The translations under genes were made by a program, and so were the position numbers. From Anaerolineales bacterium UBA6131 (lineage in GTDB: Bacteria > Chloroflexota > Anaerolineae > UBA2200), in the NCBI GenBank assembly GCA_002435875.1, contig DIVN01000212.1, positions 593-6,546 on the forward strand: 5,954 nucleotides of DNA. The letters run 5' to 3'. The notes below the pieces were generated by a model. The model did not search any database. It worked only from the letters and a program-made list of their open reading frames with translations, and had not been told where the DNA came from. Below, piece after piece: positions 1-5,528 of the stretch. Position 1 is the first letter of the stretch; each line of letters opens with the position of its first letter.

Positions 1-970
1 GGGTGCCCGTCTTGTCGGAGCAGATGGTGGTCACCGAGCCCAGCGTCTCCACGGCCAGTAACCGCTTGACCAGGCCATTGCGCTTCAGGATCTTGCGCAT
101 GCCTACGACCAGCACAACGGTGACGGCCATCAACAGGCCTTCGGGCACGGCCGCGACAGCCAGAATGACCGACACCCGTGCCACCGGCAGCAGGTTGTTT
201 CGCACGTCCCCGCTGCGCAGCAGACCAACGGTGAGGATCAGCAAGGTCGCGAGCACCACCAGCCGGGTCAGCGAGCGGCTGAACGCCTCCAGCCTGGCCT
301 GCAGCGGGGTTTCCGTCTCGGTGCTCTCGCTGAGGCTCTGGGCGATCTTTCCCAGCTCCGTGCGCGTGCCGGTCTGCTCCACCCTCATCATACCGCGGCC
401 GGTAAGGACTGTGGTGCCCATGAAAACGTGGCTGCGCTCTGCGCCCTGGTCATCCTTGTTCACGGGCTCGCTCTCGCCGGTGAGAATGGCCTCATCGACG
501 GCCATGGTCGTGCTCTCCAGCAGCACGCCATCGGCAGGGACTTTCTCGCCCGCGCTGAGCAGAACGGCATCATCCGGAACGAGGTCCTTCACCTCGATCT
601 CCACGCGCTCACCGTTGCGGATCGCAGTCGTCGTTGGCTTAACAAGGCTCTTGAGCGCCGCATAGGTCCGTTGGGCCTGGTATTCTTGCGCATAGCCAAG
701 CCCGGCATCGAGCAGTACCACAGCCATGATGATGGCAAAGTCGCTCCACTCTGCCATCACTGCCGAGATCAGCGCCGCCACCAGGATTATGTATACCAAT
801 GGGCTCTTGAACTGAGAGACAAAGACCGCCCAGCGCGAGGGCCCTTGGGCCTCCGGCAGGGCATTCTCGCCGTACTTCTGCCTGCGCTCGGCGACCTCTG
901 CGGCGGTGAGGCCGCGATGCTCGTTGTGCCTGTGGTCGGTGTCGACTGTTGTCTTGGTTTCCTTCGTCAT
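1..970 (-). CDS. P-type cation-transporting ATPase, N-terminal part (cut by window edge)
   Basis: Membrane ATPase of the type II (Ca2+/Mg2+/Na+-like) P-type family, which pumps cations using an aspartyl-phosphate intermediate. I translated 323 codons without a stop; the gene runs off the left edge. In order: a cation-ATPase N-terminal domain (about residues 18-60), TM1 and TM2 (about 56-97), the actuator domain with TGES at 164-167, TM3 (about 233-250), TM4 with the ion-site motif PEGLL at 276-280, and the phosphorylation motif DKTGT at 319-323 (Asp319). The nucleotide-binding domain and later helices are missing. PEGLL replaces the more usual PEGLP, so ion specificity cannot be assigned. ATG at 970 is chosen because an AAGGAG lies at 986-991, although its 15-nt spacing is long. 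The frame stays open upstream: an in-frame ATG at 1051 would add 27 residues but has no ribosome-binding site. A separate promoter and leader hairpins lie upstream. Family is certain; substrate is not. Confidence 0.95.
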   Translation of the reverse strand, partial: MTKETKTTVDTDHRHNEHRGLTAAEVAERRQKYGENALPEAQGPSRWAVFVSQFKSPLVYIILVAALISAVMAEWSDFAIIMAVVLLDAGLGYAQEYQAQRTYAALKSLVKPTTTAIRNGERVEIEVKDLVPDDAVLLSAGEKVPADGVLLESTTMAVDEAILTGESEPVNKDDQGAERSHVFMGTTVLTGRGMMRVEQTGTRTELGKIAQSLSESTETETPLQARLEAFSRSLTRLVVLATLLILTVGLLRSGDVRNNLLPVARVSVILAVAAVPEGLLMAVTVVLVVGMRKILKRNGLVKRLLAVETLGSVTTICSDKTGT

Positions 971-1054
971 GTGTTTCCGTTTGTACTCCTTCGCGAGTTC
1001 GAGCGCATCCCGTCCCGTCACTTCCTGGCGTGCAGCCGACCTGGCGCACATAAC

Positions 1055-1114
1055 AAAAAAGCATCGGGTACAGGAAAAGCCGGGTCTTCCCGGCTTACAG
1101 CCTGATCCCGACGC
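1055..1114 (-). terminator. Long intrinsic-terminator hairpin (end of operon or ATPase attenuator)
   Basis: On the minus strand GCGTCGGG (1114-1107) pairs with CCCGATGC (1068-1061, one G-U). CAGG (1104-1101) pairs with CCTG (1074-1071). The inner AAGCCGGG (1096-1089) pairs perfectly with CCCGGCTT (1084-1077) around an AAGA loop. Six T's (1060-1055) follow at once. Stacked stems plus a T-tract are the standard form of a rho-independent terminator. It lies 217 bp past the methyltransferase 1 stop but also downstream of the predicted ATPase promoter, so it could end the upstream transcript, attenuate the ATPase message, or do both. Confidence 0.75.
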
Positions 1115-1123
1115 TCGTTGCCT

Positions 1124-1157
1124 CCGTTCCGGCGCCCGCGGGCGCTGTACGGAAACG
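1124..1157 (-). repeat. GC-rich inverted repeat in the ATPase leader
   Basis: The centre is a perfect 14-bp palindrome (GCGCCCGCGGGCGC, 1132-1145). Partly complementary flanks, CCGTTCCG (1124-1131) and CGGAAACG (1150-1157), extend it. It lies just downstream of the predicted ATPase start site. It could fold in RNA as the first hairpin of the leader, or act as a DNA dyad for a regulator; the sequence does not decide between these. Confidence 0.5.
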
Positions 1158-1175
1158 TCGTCTATGAACAACAAC

Positions 1176-1204
1176 AGTTTAGCACATTATCAGCTAGGTG
1201 TCAA
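1176..1204 (-). promoter_or_regulatory. Predicted sigma70-type promoter for the ATPase
   Basis: Reading the minus strand: -35 TTGACA (1199-1204), a 17-bp spacer, and -10 TAAACT (1176-1181) directly preceded by TGC, an extended -10 element. The predicted start is near 1169, which gives an untranslated leader of about 200 nt before the ATG at 970. The -35 context (GATTTGACAC) is identical to that of the promoter at 5795-5822. Predicted from sequence only. Confidence 0.6.
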
Positions 1205-1331
1205 ATCAGAAGGCGGGAGCCCCAGTAGGCACGCCCTCACCTGCCGCCTGGCAGGCCACCTGGCCAGAATCGACTCCAGCAGGGGGCTATGGTCTTGGGC
1301 CCCGAGGGTCTCGCGATGACATGGTACGGGC

Positions 1332-2141
1332 CTACGGCTTGCTTCCCACGTACAGGCCATAGCCTAGATAGTAGAACAGCGCACGGGCGTTGGACATCGA
1401 TGGCATGAGCTCGCGCGCGTAGCGGCGGAACGCGGGGTCGCGTGCGTACATGCGCAGGACCGTGCCCGTGGCGCCCAGCCGTTCGCGCCAGTCCTCCCAC
1501 TCCAAGCCCGACAGCTCGTCGAGCTTCTGGCGAAAGGCATTGACCGTTTGTGGACGCACGACCAGATCCTGCAAGCCGGCCTTGACCAGCAGCGCGCGCC
1601 AGCCGTCGGGCGTCAGGAAGTGTGCCCCGTCCATCGTGCGCTCGCAATAGGAGACCAGCTCCGCAGGAGGGTCGGGCCGGATCCACGTGCCCTCATTCAT
1701 GCCCACCATACCGCCCGCCCGCGCTACTCGGGTGTATTCGTTTACTGCCTTCTGCTTGTCAGGAGGAAAGGCCGTCACCGACTCGCACAGCACCACGTCA
1801 AAGCTGCCCTCGGCGAACGGCAGGCCGACGGCGTCGCCAATGCGGAACTGCGCCTGCTCGCTGAGGCCCTTGCGCTGGGCGCGGCGCGTCGCCCATTCGA
1901 TCATCCTGGCTGACAAGTCTACACCCACTACCTGACAGCCGAATTTGGCGGCAAGATGGCAGGAGGTGAGGCCAACACCGCTGCCCACCTCCAGCACACG
2001 CGTACCCCTGCCGATGCCACACAGCGCGGCCAGCTCGTCGGTGGCCTTGAGCCCGCCCATGTGCTTGGTCACGCCCCACATCGACTGCATGCCAAAGTAG
2101 CTGAACTCATCCTGCCGATCGCTGTTCTCTGCTTGCCCCAT
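1332..2141 (-). CDS. Class I SAM-dependent methyltransferase 1
   Basis: A 269-residue Rossmann-fold methyltransferase of the UbiE/COQ5-like type, presumed cytoplasmic. The SAM site is visible: motif I VLEVGSGVG at residues 49-57, the acidic residue ending VVGVD at 75 (contacting the SAM ribose in this fold), and a GDA motif at 101-104. An N-terminal TKHMGGLKAT element precedes motif I, and the protein ends with GYGLYVGSK. Both ends are shared with the next gene upstream, so the pair are paralogues. The ATG is 9 nt past the stop of methyltransferase 2, with GGAAGGAG in the gap region, so the two are almost certainly co-transcribed. The second Gly-rich position of motif I is Ser where the paralogue has Cys (VGSGVG versus VGCGAG). 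The substrate is unknown; the neighbouring modified-peptide candidates make a peptide Cys, Ser, carboxylate or sugar possible, but this is inference. Confidence 0.93.
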   Translation of the reverse strand: MGQAENSDRQDEFSYFGMQSMWGVTKHMGGLKATDELAALCGIGRGTRVLEVGSGVGLTSCHLAAKFGCQVVGVDLSARMIEWATRRAQRKGLSEQAQFRIGDAVGLPFAEGSFDVVLCESVTAFPPDKQKAVNEYTRVARAGGMVGMNEGTWIRPDPPAELVSYCERTMDGAHFLTPDGWRALLVKAGLQDLVVRPQTVNAFRQKLDELSGLEWEDWRERLGATGTVLRMYARDPAFRRYARELMPSMSNARALFYYLGYGLYVGSKP

Positions 2142-2150
2142 GGTTTCCCT

Positions 2151-2927
2151 CTACTCCTTCCTGCCGACGTACAGGCCGTAGCCAAAGTACTCTTGTAACC
2201 CGGCAGGGAGCACGCCGCCCTCGCGCACCGAGCGCACAAAAGCGCGGTACTCCGGACTGCGCACGTAGAGCCTGGCCGCCCGCAAGATGCTGCGCACCAG
2301 GGCCGCGCGACCGTACCGTTTGGTCAGGCCCCTGGCTTCCTGCGCCGGCTGCACTTCGCGCACGTGCCTGGCCACGAGAGGCAAGCCGGCTTCCCTCAAC
2401 AGGCCGACCCAGGCCTCGGCAGTGAGAGGCTCCACCGTCGCACCTACGTCCTGGCGTACCCAGGCCAGCAGCTCGGGCGGTGGCGGCGTCTTGAGCCAGG
2501 TCGCCTCGCCCATCCCGACATAGCCGCCCTTCTTGACCACGCGGGCGTACTCGCGCACGGCCAGCGCCTTGTCGGCAGGGAAGGAGGTCACCGACTCGCT
2601 GAGCACGGCATCAAACATGCCCTCCACAAACGGCAAGGACTGCACATCCGCCACCCGGAACTCCACCAGGCCTTGCACACCCAAGCGCTGCGCCGTCTCT
2701 TGGGCGCGATCCACCATGCGCTCGCGGATGTCCACGCCGGCGACACGGCAACCATACTGCCTGGCCAGGAAGGCGGCGGTGGTCCCTGCCCCGCAGCCGA
2801 CATCGAGCACGTAGCTGTCCTGGTGGATATGGCACATCTCGGCCAGCTGGCGCGTAGCCGCGACCCCGCCAAAGTGCTTGGTCAGGCCGACCTCGGCCGC
2901 GAAATCAAAGAAGGTTGGCTTATCCAT
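2151..2927 (-). CDS. Class I SAM-dependent methyltransferase 2
   Basis: A 258-residue class I methyltransferase, paralogue of the gene downstream. Motif I is VLDVGCGAG (residues 40-48), the acidic residue of VAGVD is at 66, and VADV near 92-95 fits the adenine-binding loop region. It shares TKHFGGVAAT before motif I, SESVT(S/A)FP(A/P)DK after motif IV, and the C-terminal GYGLYVGRK with methyltransferase 1. ATG 2927 is preferred over the longer TTG frame from 2954 because a perfect AGGAGG (2935-2940) sits 7 nt upstream. This is the strongest ribosome-binding site in the window. The closest gene upstream on the same strand is a small Cys-rich peptide, 392 bp away. Catalytic residues look intact. 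Methyl acceptor not determinable from sequence; a peptide-tailoring role is inferred only from position. Confidence 0.95.
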   Translation of the reverse strand: MDKPTFFDFAAEVGLTKHFGGVAATRQLAEMCHIHQDSYVLDVGCGAGTTAAFLARQYGCRVAGVDIRERMVDRAQETAQRLGVQGLVEFRVADVQSLPFVEGMFDAVLSESVTSFPADKALAVREYARVVKKGGYVGMGEATWLKTPPPPELLAWVRQDVGATVEPLTAEAWVGLLREAGLPLVARHVREVQPAQEARGLTKRYGRAALVRSILRAARLYVRSPEYRAFVRSVREGGVLPAGLQEYFGYGLYVGRKE

Positions 2928-3319
2928 CGCTCTGCCTCCTGTCTGGCTCCGCAACCGTCGATGAAAGCGTGCAATTGGCTGGAGAGCATTCGCTTCTACC
3001 AGTCAGAGTAGCACATTGTTGGCTGATGCGCATCGGCCAGGCGGCCAAAGCTGTACCTGGACGGCAGGCTAACCTGCAACCCTGGACGGGCACAGATGCA
3101 GCCTTGGGCGAAGAAGAAGGGGACTGATGCCCGAAGTGGAAGATGTACTCGAACCCATGGGACAGTCATGGCGCTGCTCACCGGTCAAAAGAGGCAACAG
3201 ACCAAAGCGGCGCGGACGAGAAGTGTGCACCACCACGAGGGGCCGCGCTTCAGCACGTACCCGCATGTTGCGAGGGGCGAAAGTCAACCACCCAAGCTGT
3301 TGTGTACGGATGGGGAACG
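2928..3319. other. 392-bp gap between peptide 4 and methyltransferase 2, no supported gene
   Basis: I read both strands and found no convincing gene. On the minus strand several open frames lack ribosome-binding sites, and none carries the YExP/MRL leader. One frame running into the methyltransferase 2 start has scattered Cys and a CRPGTA stretch near 3059, reminiscent of the peptide repeats, but it has no leader and no start. A short hairpin (GCAGG/CCTGC, 3064-3077) has no T-run. No good promoter is visible, although TTGACT and TTGACC -35-like words occur without matching -10 boxes. Confidence 0.6.
2935..2940 (-). promoter_or_regulatory. Ribosome-binding site of methyltransferase 2
   Basis: AGGAGG with 7-nt spacing to ATG 2927. 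It decides the start against the in-frame TTG at 2954. Confidence 0.85.
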
Positions 3320-3583
3320 CTAGAACCCGCTGCCTGGAGCGGCGCAATAGCCTGCAGCGGAGTTTCCAGCAACGAAGCAGTCGGAGGCCGAGCTTCCGGA
3401 CTCGATGCATACGCCGAACGCAGACAGTCCGGGATCACAGGATTCGTTGCCGCTGCCCGGAACCGTGCAGGCCTCGCCGCCCCCCAGGAAGCAGGTAACG
3501 CTGGCCGCGCCAGCACCCGGTCTCAGCTCGCCAAGCCGCATCGCGCGGGGTGGCTCATAGTCTGTCTTCTTGATGTGCGACAT
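3320..3583 (-). CDS. Cys-rich RiPP-like precursor peptide 4
   Basis: An 87-residue peptide, one of four related in this window. The leader (about residues 1-25) carries YEPPRAMRLG then GAG, matching the other three at fixed spacing. The core has six Cys separated by 7, 9, 9, 9 and 10 residues. Most units carry a Gly three or four residues after the Cys and a small-residue SA or SG pair, as in PGLSA, AGNSA and PGSGF. It ends in PGSGF. Best match is peptide 3: both start the core with CFLG, then an EAC or QAC, then PGSGNE before the third Cys. No signal peptide or transmembrane segment. ATG 3583 is chosen over an in-frame GTG at 3598 because GAGGGGG lies just upstream and the family leaders all begin shortly before YExP. 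No promoter is evident in the 126-bp gap above, so it is probably read with peptide 3. Function inferred as a modified-peptide precursor; the product is unknown. Confidence 0.85.
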   Translation of the reverse strand: MSHIKKTDYEPPRAMRLGELRPGAGAASVTCFLGGGEACTVPGSGNESCDPGLSAFGVCIESGSSASDCFVAGNSAAGYCAAPGSGF

Positions 3584-3709
3584 TTTCCCCCTCAGCACGG
3601 CATGCCAGACGCTCAGTAGAACTGATGCGCGACGCTATCCTGTGGAGGAGATGGCCAGAAAGTGCATGGGAGTCTCTCGCCCCAAACAGCAGCCCCCAGC
3701 GTTCTGAGG

Positions 3710-3997
3710 TCAGCTGGCCCTGTTGACCGGCGGCCTGATCGAGGCCCCGCTGCCGGTGCCGGCGCAGGTTTCTGCCGCAGACAGACCACTGTAATAGCAG
3801 ACGCTCACCGCCGATGTGCCGGTATACTCGCAGGCCATGGTCGCGGAGGCCCCGGGCCCGCAGAATTCGTTCCCGCTCCCCGGTTGCGAACAGGCTTGTG
3901 CTTCACCAAGGAAACACGACACCCCCGTGCCTTCGCTTAAGCCTCCAACGCGCATCGCCCGAGGTCGCTCGTATGCCGTAGCCTTCGCCTCTGCCAT
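3710..3997 (-). CDS. Cys-rich RiPP-like precursor peptide 3
   Basis: A 95-residue peptide with the shared leader (YERPRAMRVG, then GTG) and a core with six Cys separated by 7, 9, 9, 10 and 10 residues. Core units include PGSGNE, PGASA, TGTSA and SGLSA. The last Cys unit is followed by a longer tail (GSGASIRPPVNRAS) that the other members lack; it could be a cleaved follower or drift past an older stop. ATG 3997 has AAGGAG 9 nt upstream. A consensus-like promoter at 4056-4084 points at this gene and would give an untranslated leader of about 50 nt. Closest relative is peptide 4. Presumed substrate of a maturation pathway of which only candidate tailoring enzymes are visible here. That it is real is supported by the four-fold recurrence of leader and Cys pattern; the chemistry is unknown. 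Confidence 0.86.
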   Translation of the reverse strand: MAEAKATAYERPRAMRVGGLSEGTGVSCFLGEAQACSQPGSGNEFCGPGASATMACEYTGTSAVSVCYYSGLSAAETCAGTGSGASIRPPVNRAS

Positions 3998-4055
3998 CGA
4001 GTTGTACTCCTTCCAAGAGACTGACGACCCAGCCCTTGCCGCCTACCTGCCACCC

Positions 4056-4084
4056 ACTATAGCCGGTCGAGGCACTTCTGTCAA
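4056..4084 (-). promoter_or_regulatory. Predicted sigma70-type promoter for peptides 3 and 4
   Basis: Minus strand: -35 TTGACA (4079-4084), a 17-bp spacer, -10 TATAGT (4056-4061). The -35 box includes the TGA stop codon of the glycosyltransferase. The predicted start near 4049 leaves about 50 nt before the peptide 3 ATG. This is the best consensus match in the window. Confidence 0.7.
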
Positions 4085-5238
4085 GCTGCGGGCGCACCAC
4101 CAACCTGCGATGGGCGCCCGACGTGCAGCTCCAGCTCCCGCGCACAGAAAGCCGTGATCGCCGCGTGTTGCTCATGCTCATACGCCGCCGCGCGGGCCAG
4201 CGCCCGCTGTCGCTCGCGTGCGTACGAGTCGGGCGTGCCAAGCATGCCAGCAATCGCCCCAACATATGCCTCGGCCATGGCTGCGATGTCATCCCGCACC
4301 TCGACCAGCGCGCCGCTGTCGCCCAGCGCCTCGGGCAGACCGCCGATGCAGTTGGCGACGCTGGGGATGCCTGCGGCGGCGGCCTCGATGACCACCCGGC
4401 CGAAGGCCTCCTCCACCATGGAAGGCACCAACAGGAGATCGATCTGAGCGTAGAACGGCTGCATGTCGGCAATATGCCCAAGGAGCATTACGTTCTCCGG
4501 CAGGCCACGGCCGTCCGTGCGCACACCATGCCCAGCGACGACGAACTGCCTCTCCGGCAGGCGTCGGGCCACCTGTTCCACTACCTGCCAGCCCTTGGCA
4601 CCCCCGGTGGCGCTAAAGCCGATGCGCCCGAGTCCGCGCTCGTGTGCTGCCTGACGATAGGCGCGCAGATCGATACAGGGATACCAGAGGAGAGAGTCGA
4701 GGCCCAGATGGGTGCCAATGAGCCCCTGCATAAAGCGACTGGTGGCCACCACGGTGCGATGCTTGAGCAGCCAGATGTAGCCGGGATTGCGTGCAAAGCG
4801 GCGCACATCGCCGGCGGTCTGGAAGAAATGCGCACCGGGGACCCTGGCACGCCAGGCAGCCTGCAGCGGCCACAAGCCCTCGTCAAAGGTGAAGGTATAT
4901 TCTACGCCCTCGCGCCGCAGGGCCGCCACGATGGCCCCCACCGCTGGCTGTTGCTGGCGGATCAGCTCAAACCACGGCCGCGGCAGCACTTGGTGAACAT
5001 AGGACAAGCCCGCAAACAAACAGCGGCAGGTGGAGCCGTCTTGCTCCAACCCGCCGCCATACTCACTCAGAAGCCGATCAAATCCCTCGTGATCCTGGTC
5101 ATTGGCCAGAAAGTCAAGGATCGATACAGGATACCCTTGCTCCCGCAAGGCACGCAGCCGCGAAAGCGTGCTGCGCATGCCGCCCACGCCCACGCGCGGA
5201 TTGAACTGCCCCAGGCTAAGCCAGGCGACATGCGTCAT
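4081..5238 (-). CDS. GT4-type (group 1) glycosyltransferase
   Basis: A 385-residue cytoplasmic GT-B-fold glycosyltransferase, near the usual length for a retaining GT4 enzyme. The N-terminal half has a Gly-rich acceptor-side loop (RVGVGGMR, about residues 15-22). The C-terminal half holds the nucleotide-sugar site: GFSATGGAKGW (about 207-217), FVVAGHG (232-238), LLLVPSMVEEAFG, and the GT4 E-x7-E pair Glu277 and Glu285 in EEAFGRVVIEAAAAGIPS. It sits between two pairs of Cys-rich peptides, 37 bp after peptide 2 and 83 bp before peptide 3, so glycosylation of a peptide is a reasonable but unproven role; transfer to a lipid or another small molecule is possible. The start is uncertain: ATG 5238 fits the GT4 N-terminus (MTHVAWLSLG), while an in-frame TTG at 5259 adds seven residues. 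Neither has a clear ribosome-binding site, so translation may be weak or coupled to peptide 2. Confidence 0.93.
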   Translation of the reverse strand: MTHVAWLSLGQFNPRVGVGGMRSTLSRLRALREQGYPVSILDFLANDQDHEGFDRLLSEYGGGLEQDGSTCRCLFAGLSYVHQVLPRPWFELIRQQQPAVGAIVAALRREGVEYTFTFDEGLWPLQAAWRARVPGAHFFQTAGDVRRFARNPGYIWLLKHRTVVATSRFMQGLIGTHLGLDSLLWYPCIDLRAYRQAAHERGLGRIGFSATGGAKGWQVVEQVARRLPERQFVVAGHGVRTDGRGLPENVMLLGHIADMQPFYAQIDLLLVPSMVEEAFGRVVIEAAAAGIPSVANCIGGLPEALGDSGALVEVRDDIAAMAEAYVGAIAGMLGTPDSYARERQRALARAAAYEHEQHAAITAFCARELELHVGRPSQVGGAPAA

Positions 5239-5275
5239 GGACGGCTGGCGGCTGTTCAACTAGGCCCAGCAACGC

Positions 5276-5515
5276 TTACGGGATCGCGTTCCCCGGTTGA
5301 GTGCACATCAACGTCGCGCTGTTGCCCGGGTAGTTGCACGTCGCGCCGACGGCACTGTTGCCCGGTTCGTTACACTCCAGGGCCGCGGAGTTGCCAGGCT
5401 CGTAGCAGGCTTCGGTATCCCCGCTGCCCGGATCGCAGACGCCCCGGCCCTGCCTAGTTTCGTCAAGGCGCATGACCCGCGGTACCTCATATTCTTGAGC
5501 TTGCTCAGGTTTCAT
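5276..5515 (-). CDS. Cys-rich RiPP-like precursor peptide 2
   Basis: A 79-residue peptide and the clearest repeat structure of the four. The leader has YEVPRVMRLD then GRG. The core has five Cys separated by 9, 10, 11 and 10 residues; three consecutive units carry C-x2-PGNSA, and the last is CTQPGNAIP at the C-terminus. Leader residue 10 of the YxxP motif is Asp where peptides 1 and 4 have Gly. Acidic residues occur just before or after several Cys. ATG 5515 is chosen because GAGAGG (5522-5527) sits 6 nt upstream and the longer in-frame extension reads as noise. It starts 10 nt after the stop of peptide 1, and its ribosome-binding site overlaps that stop, so translational coupling is likely. 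Closest to peptide 1, whose first three Cys intervals (9, 10, 11) are identical. No signal peptide. Substrate role inferred. Confidence 0.88.
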   Translation of the reverse strand: MKPEQAQEYEVPRVMRLDETRQGRGVCDPGSGDTEACYEPGNSAALECNEPGNSAVGATCNYPGNSATLMCTQPGNAIP

Positions 5516-5521
5516 TGCTGG

Positions 5522-5528
5522 CCTCTCA
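5522..5528 (-). promoter_or_regulatory. Ribosome-binding site of peptide 2 overlapping peptide 1 stop
   Basis: The minus strand reads TGAGAGG: the peptide 1 stop codon TGA (5528-5526) overlaps the GAGAGG element (5527-5522) that lies 6 nt before ATG 5515. This arrangement suits translational coupling. Confidence 0.6.

Larger units (their letters stand above)
971..1331 (-). other. Intergenic region between methyltransferase 1 and the ATPase
   Basis: No gene is supported in this 361-bp stretch. On the minus strand it holds, in order, a small hairpin with a 6-bp stem (CCTGCC and GGCAGG at 1240-1255, no T-run), a consensus-like promoter, a GC palindrome, a long terminator-type hairpin with six T's, and the ATPase ribosome-binding site. 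The stretch around 1160-1210 is distinctly AT-richer than its surroundings, as expected for a promoter. The plus-strand open frames here lack ribosome-binding sites and recognisable sequence. Confidence 0.7.

Noticed and set aside
428..1105. A 225-codon plus-strand frame over the ATPase start
   Set aside because: The minus strand carries the TGES, PEGLL and DKTGT motifs in one frame; the plus-strand reading is low in recognisable features and crosses the terminator hairpin.
2364..3011. A 215-codon plus-strand frame over methyltransferase 2
   Set aside because: Shadow of the methyltransferase gene, which has a perfect ribosome-binding site and SAM motifs.
2996..3181. A 61-codon minus-strand ORF in the gap before methyltransferase 2
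   Set aside because: No ribosome-binding site, no leader motif and no repeat; composition looks like random open frame in GC-rich DNA.
4123..5457. A 444-codon plus-strand open frame antisense to the glycosyltransferase and peptide 2
   Set aside because: It mirrors GC-rich codons of the minus-strand gene, whose GT4 motifs are intact. Its translation shows no family motifs and there is no ribosome-binding site.
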